Source: Pseudomonadota bacterium (GTDB lineage Bacteria; Pseudomonadota; Alphaproteobacteria; Caulobacterales; Aquidulcibacteraceae). Taken from it: a DNA stretch of 8,234 nucleotides. Each line of letters begins with the position of its first letter. Position 1 is the first letter of the stretch. The position numbers were made by a program, and so were the translations under genes. The DNA is taken from assembly GCA_023461135.1 (NCBI GenBank), contig JAEWNX010000192.1, positions 1 through 8,234 of the forward strand, given 5' to 3'. The notes under the pieces were generated by a model that did no database searches, had not been told where the DNA came from, and saw only the letters and a list, made by a program, of their open reading frames with translations. This document shows, in pieces, positions 4,428-8,234 of the stretch.

Positions 4428-6863
4428 ATGGAATTGGGGTCGGCTTTGGACGGCGGATACGCAAGCCTGCTTGTGGCGGCTGGCTCGGCTGCGATTGCGA
4501 TTGCGGCTGTGCTGTGGGCGCTGCGCGTTACCGACGGCGCGCGCGGCGGCGTCGATGCGTGGAAGCGCCGCGCGCGCGATCTCGAAGACAAAGTCGCCTG
4601 GGCCGATGCGATTTTTGGCGCGCATCCCGGCGTCGTGCTGATCTGGGAAGACGCCGTTGCGCGCCCCGGCGAAGGCGAATGGGGCGCGCCGCGCATCTAC
4701 GGCTCGCCGCTCGCGCTCGCGAGCCTGCTGCGTTTTTCGGATGCGGCGATCGCGGCAGAGCCCGCTGTCCGCATCCTGCAAGGCCTCTCCGTGTTCGACG
4801 CAGTGGACGCCACGGGCGGCCAATCGCGCCTGGCGCCGGTGCTTGCGCGCTTGCGCCGTGAAGGCGCGCCGTTCTCGCTGAAGATTTCGACTCCCGACGG
4901 CGTCTACGTCGAAGTCGATGGACGCACCGCCGGCGCGCGCGCCGTGGTGTGGATCCTCGACGCCAGCGTGCGGGGCGTGGAAGAGGGCGGCGCGCGCGGC
5001 CGCATCGAAGCCGGCCGCGAAGTCATCGCGCGCGATCCGGCGGCGTTCCTGGAAATGTGGAACGCCGCGCCGTTCATGGGCTGGCGCGTCAACGGCGCGC
5101 TGAAGCTGGAATGGGCGAACCCGGATTACCTCGCGGCGCTTGAAGCCAAGTCGCTGGATCAGGCCATTGCACGCAATCTGCAGCTCGATCAGGGCGCGGT
5201 CGATCTGGCGCGCAAGGCGATCGAACTCGGCGAAGCCGTGGAAGAAACGCGCTCGGCCGTCGTCGGCGGGCAATTGCGTACGCTGCGGCTGCGTGTCAGC
5301 CCTGTCGCCGGCGGCGCCGCGGGCATCGCCATCGACGTCACCGACAGCGAAAACGCGCGCGAGCAGATCTCCAAGCAGCAGCGCGCGCATGACGAAACGC
5401 TGAACTACCTGGCCGAGGGCATCGCGGTGTTCGATGCGCAGAAGCGGCTCGTGTTCCACAATCGCGCGTTCGAGCAGATGTGGAATCTCGACCCGGGGTT
5501 CCTGCAGGAACAGCCCGCGCACGCCGCATGGCTCGATTATCTGAAAGAGAAGCGCAAGCTGCCCGCGCATGCGAACTACGCCGAATGGCGCGCGCGCGAA
5601 CTGGCGCTCTATCAGGAGGTCGCCGACCTGCCGGAGGACTTCTGGGTGCTGCCGGACGGACGCATGCTGCGCATCGCGCGTCAGCGCCACCCGAACGGCG
5701 GCTTGCTGATGATCTTCTCCGACATCACCAACGAAGTCGCACTGAAGAGTTCCTACGACGCGCTGGTACAGACGCAGAAAGCCGCGCTCGACAAGCTGCA
5801 CGAAGCCGTCGTCGTGTTCGGCCTCGACGGGCGGCTCAAGCTATCGAACGCCGCCTTCCAGGAAATGTGGCTGCTCGATGCGGGCCAGCTCGAAGACGAC
5901 ATGCCGTTCGAAAAGGTGATCGAGCTCTGCCAGACGCTGTTTCACGATCGCGCCGTGTGGGCGCAGGTGCGCGCGCGCATCACCGATCCGTCGCCCGAGG
6001 CGCGCACCGAGTATCGCGGCGAAATGCGCCGCAGCGACGAGAGCGTGCTGAAATTCCTCACACGTCCGCTGCCCGACGGCGCGACGCTGGTTGCATTCCA
6101 GGACATCACCGCGGACCGGCGCGTCGAGGATGCGCTGCGCGAGCGCGCTGAAGCGTTCGAGCAAGCGGACAAGCTGAAAGGCCAGTTCGTCGAGAACGTT
6201 TCCTACCAGCTCCGCAATCCGCTCCAGGCGATTTACGGCAACGCCGAAATGCTGGCGCACAAGGTCTATGGCCCCTTAAACGACCGCCAGATCGACGCCA
6301 CCGGCGCCATTATCGAGGCGTCCAGCAATCTCTCCAAGCTGATCGACAACATCCTTGACGTGGCGATGGTCGAAGCCGGCAACGTGCAGCTCGATCTGGC
6401 TCAGGTCGACATCTACGAGACCATCAGCGAGAGCGTGCAAATGGCCGCCTCGAAGGCGCGCGACACCGAAGTGCCGATCCGCGTCAAATGTGATCCGAAG
6501 ATCGGCGAGATCCAGGCCGATCAGAAGCGCATCACGCAGATTATTGTGCAGCTTCTCTCCAACGCACTGCGCCACACCGAACGCGGCGACACGATCACCG
6601 TCTCAGCCGAACGGCTCGACGGCGTCGTGCGTCTCACCGTGGCCGACACCGGCAAGGGCATGGCGTTCGAGCAGCAGGCGCGCGCGTTCGATTCATTCGA
6701 GAGCGGTGACCGGCGCGGCGCGGGCCTCGGCTTGGCGCTGGTGCGCTCGTTCGTCGAGATGCACGGCGGCTGGGTGGCGCTTGCGAGTGAGCCGGGGCGG
6801 GGCGTCACCGTGACGTGCCATTTGCCGGCGCAAGCCGCGCCGGGCGCGCAGCAGGCGGCCTAG
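4428..6863 (+). CDS. divL: DivL-like multi-PAS pseudo-histidine kinase (cell-cycle regulator)
   Basis: Numbering is from the ATG at 4428 (811 aa). One N-terminal membrane helix (about 13-33) is followed by a helical linker and several PAS-like units: a degenerate one near 60-180, one near 215-308, and two clear ones near 324-437 and 454-562. A dimerisation domain (about 584-650) carries NVSYQLRNPLQAIYGNAEML, where Tyr593 (TAC 6204-6206) sits at the normal phospho-His position and Gln replaces the adjacent Glu. The ATP-binding domain (about 695-801) looks intact: LLSNALRHT (N box), DTGKGM (G1), GAGLGL (G2). A Tyr at this site marks DivL, which in Caulobacter (769 aa) links DivK to the CckA kinase and hence CtrA. 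Start choice: the frame extends to a TTG at 4365 without a ribosome binding site; the ATG also has only a weak one. A TTG at 4446 after GGGG is less likely. The gene has CtrA-type boxes upstream and ends in CTAG shared with the peptidase gene. Confidence 0.9.
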   Translation: MELGSALDGGYASLLVAAGSAAIAIAAVLWALRVTDGARGGVDAWKRRARDLEDKVAWADAIFGAHPGVVLIWEDAVARPGEGEWGAPRIYGSPLALASLLRFSDAAIAAEPAVRILQGLSVFDAVDATGGQSRLAPVLARLRREGAPFSLKISTPDGVYVEVDGRTAGARAVVWILDASVRGVEEGGARGRIEAGREVIARDPAAFLEMWNAAPFMGWRVNGALKLEWANPDYLAALEAKSLDQAIARNLQLDQGAVDLARKAIELGEAVEETRSAVVGGQLRTLRLRVSPVAGGAAGIAIDVTDSENAREQISKQQRAHDETLNYLAEGIAVFDAQKRLVFHNRAFEQMWNLDPGFLQEQPAHAAWLDYLKEKRKLPAHANYAEWRARELALYQEVADLPEDFWVLPDGRMLRIARQRHPNGGLLMIFSDITNEVALKSSYDALVQTQKAALDKLHEAVVVFGLDGRLKLSNAAFQEMWLLDAGQLEDDMPFEKVIELCQTLFHDRAVWAQVRARITDPSPEARTEYRGEMRRSDESVLKFLTRPLPDGATLVAFQDITADRRVEDALRERAEAFEQADKLKGQFVENVSYQLRNPLQAIYGNAEMLAHKVYGPLNDRQIDATGAIIEASSNLSKLIDNILDVAMVEAGNVQLDLAQVDIYETISESVQMAASKARDTEVPIRVKCDPKIGEIQADQKRITQIIVQLLSNALRHTERGDTITVSAERLDGVVRLTVADTGKGMAFEQQARAFDSFESGDRRGAGLGLALVRSFVEMHGGWVALASEPGRGVTVTCHLPAQAAPGAQQAA

Positions 6864-8234
6864 CGCGCGTAATCCCGCACGATCGCTTCCAGGAAGTCGC
6901 GGCCTTCATAGAGCGATTGCACGCGGATCTTTTCGTTGAGGCCATGCGCGTTGGTTTCGCCGGGCACGGAGAACATGCCGCTCATGCCGTAGGTCGGGAT
7001 GCCGGCGGTGTTGAGGAAGCGCCCGTCGGTAGCGCCCGCGGTCATCATCGGCACGATCGGCACACCCGGCCAGAGACGCGCGGCTGCGCGTTCGACGGGC
7101 GCCATGATCTCGCGCGTGAGGCGCGGCGCCTGCGAGCCCTCGCGGCGGCGCACGATTTCGACCGCGATCTGCGGATCGGCCACGATGCGCTGCAGCTCCG
7201 CTTGCACTTGCTCCGGCGTCGTTCCTTGCATCACGCGGCAGGAGAGGGTGGCGACGGCGCGCTGCGGCAGGGCGTTCGGCGCGTGACCCGCATCGAGCTG
7301 CGTCGCCACGCACGTGGTGCGCATGACCGCATTGTAGGTGGCGTCGCTCGCGAGCGTCGCTTGCGCCGCGCTATCGCTCGGATTGCGCGCTATCGCCGTC
7401 ATCGCCGCGCCCATCTCGCCGCCGACGATAGGCGCCATGCGTTCGAAATAGGCGCGCGTAACCGGCGTGAGCTCGATGGGAAACTGGTGGCCGGACAAGC
7501 GGCCGAGCGCCGCGCTCAGCCGGTAGATCGCGTTCTCCGGCACGGGCCGTGAAGAGTGGCCGCCGGGATTGGTGACGCTCAGCGTATAGACCTGATGGAT
7601 TTTCTCGCCCGCTTGCACATTGAGCGCGATCTGGCGGCCGTCCGCCGAAAGCACGCCGCCGGCGCCTTCGTTGATGGCGAAATCCGCGGCCATCCATTCG
7701 CGGTTGTTGCGCAGCAGGTAATCGACGCCGTTGACGCGGTTGGATGTCTCCTCGCCGCAGGTGAGCGCCATCCTGATTGTGCGGCGCGGGCGGAGGCCTT
7801 CGCGGCGCAACCGGACCATCAAATCGACCCAGATGGCGGCCATAGCTTTGTCGTCCGCGGCGCCGCGTGCGTAAAAGTAGCCGTTCTCCTCAACGAGCGT
7901 GAACGGGTCGCGCTCCCAATCGTCGCGCCGCGCGTCCACCACATCGATGTGCGCCAGGAGCAGCATAGCGCGCTGGCGTGATGCGCCGCGCAGCACGGCG
8001 ACGACATTGCCGTCGCCCGGCGCGCCATCGGGTACGATCACGCGCGCGTCCTGTTCGGAATAGCCGGCCGCCCGCAAGTGCGTGAGCATGGCTTCCGCAG
8101 CGCGGGTGCAGGAGCCCGTTGACGGCGACGTGTCGATCTCGACCAGTTCTTCGTAGATGGCGCGGAAGGCTTGCCGGTCAGGCGCCTGCGCCGCCGCAAC
8201 GCCGGCGCCGCACAACATCATCGCACATGAAAGC
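6860..8234 (-). CDS. Exported M20-family metallopeptidase (5' end outside window)
   Basis: Numbering is from an internal Met codon at 8219-8221. The frame stays open upstream to the window edge (L-S-C-A before MMLCGAGVAAAQA), and the visible part is the h-region and AQA cleavage site of a signal peptide lacking its basic start, so the true start lies outside. Zinc-site residues of M20 di-zinc peptidases are all present: H91 and D93 (LLLAHIDVV), bridging D123 (GAADDKA), catalytic E157 and ligand E158 (CGEE), E185 (INEGAGG), H426 (TNAHGLNE). The dimerisation domain spans about 205-320, with the conserved GGHSSRP at 220-226. Family members cleave small peptides, N-acyl amino acids or carnosine-like dipeptides; the substrate cannot be read from sequence. 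The probable location is the periplasm. The gene converges on divL, and both stop codons overlap in CTAG (6860-6863). Confidence 0.92.
   Translation of the reverse strand, partial: LSCAMMLCGAGVAAAQAPDRQAFRAIYEELVEIDTSPSTGSCTRAAEAMLTHLRAAGYSEQDARVIVPDGAPGDGNVVAVLRGASRQRAMLLLAHIDVVDARRDDWERDPFTLVEENGYFYARGAADDKAMAAIWVDLMVRLRREGLRPRRTIRMALTCGEETSNRVNGVDYLLRNNREWMAADFAINEGAGGVLSADGRQIALNVQAGEKIHQVYTLSVTNPGGHSSRPVPENAIYRLSAALGRLSGHQFPIELTPVTRAYFERMAPIVGGEMGAAMTAIARNPSDSAAQATLASDATYNAVMRTTCVATQLDAGHAPNALPQRAVATLSCRVMQGTTPEQVQAELQRIVADPQIAVEIVRRREGSQAPRLTREIMAPVERAAARLWPGVPIVPMMTAGATDGRFLNTAGIPTYGMSGMFSVPGETNAHGLNEKIRVQSLYEGRDFLEAIVRDYAR

Noticed and set aside
4308..5801. Long minus-strand frame of 497 codons antisense to divL
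   Set aside because: It is Arg/Ala-rich with no recognisable domain, and the opposite strand has clear PAS and kinase motifs. Such frames are common in GC-rich DNA. It also runs into the CtrA-box region.
5480..6151. Plus-strand frame of 223 codons inside divL
   Set aside because: It is an out-of-frame shadow of the PAS region, with heavily Arg/Ala-biased composition.

Overview
The window is high-GC DNA, by eye, with no mobile element, RNA gene or CRISPR array that I could recognise. It most likely comes from an alphaproteobacterium of the Caulobacterales/Hyphomonadaceae type. The evidence is a DivL-like pseudo-histidine kinase (tyrosine at the phospho-acceptor position) preceded by CtrA-type boxes of the form TTAA-N7-TTAAC. 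The window holds six protein genes and is almost fully coding.

Layout. (1) Left block, all on the minus strand: a lipoprotein c-type cytochrome (3120-3479), then a large TIR / membrane-segment / beta-propeller-like protein (573-2999), then an unrecognised exported Cys-containing protein (1-527) that runs off the left edge. The last two are 45 bp apart and may be co-transcribed. (2) Centre, plus strand: a short membrane protein with a TonB C-terminal domain (3591-4277), divergent from the cytochrome gene. A 150-bp A/T-richer gap (4278-4427) follows, carrying a small GAAA-loop hairpin, two tandem CtrA-type boxes and a GANTC site. Then comes the divL homologue (4428-6863). (3) Right, minus strand: an exported M20-family metallopeptidase (6860-8234), convergent with divL and sharing the CTAG tetranucleotide for both stop codons. 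Its 5' end lies outside the window.

How the genes relate. The clearest regulatory story is at divL. In Caulobacter, DivL works with DivK and CckA to control phosphorylation of the master regulator CtrA. CtrA-type boxes in front of divL suggest that the CtrA pathway regulates one of its own upstream regulators. The TIR protein is a plausible NAD-processing immune or signalling protein, with its small exported neighbour as a candidate partner, but that link rests only on position. The cytochrome, TonB-like protein and peptidase look like ordinary envelope functions without a common pathway.
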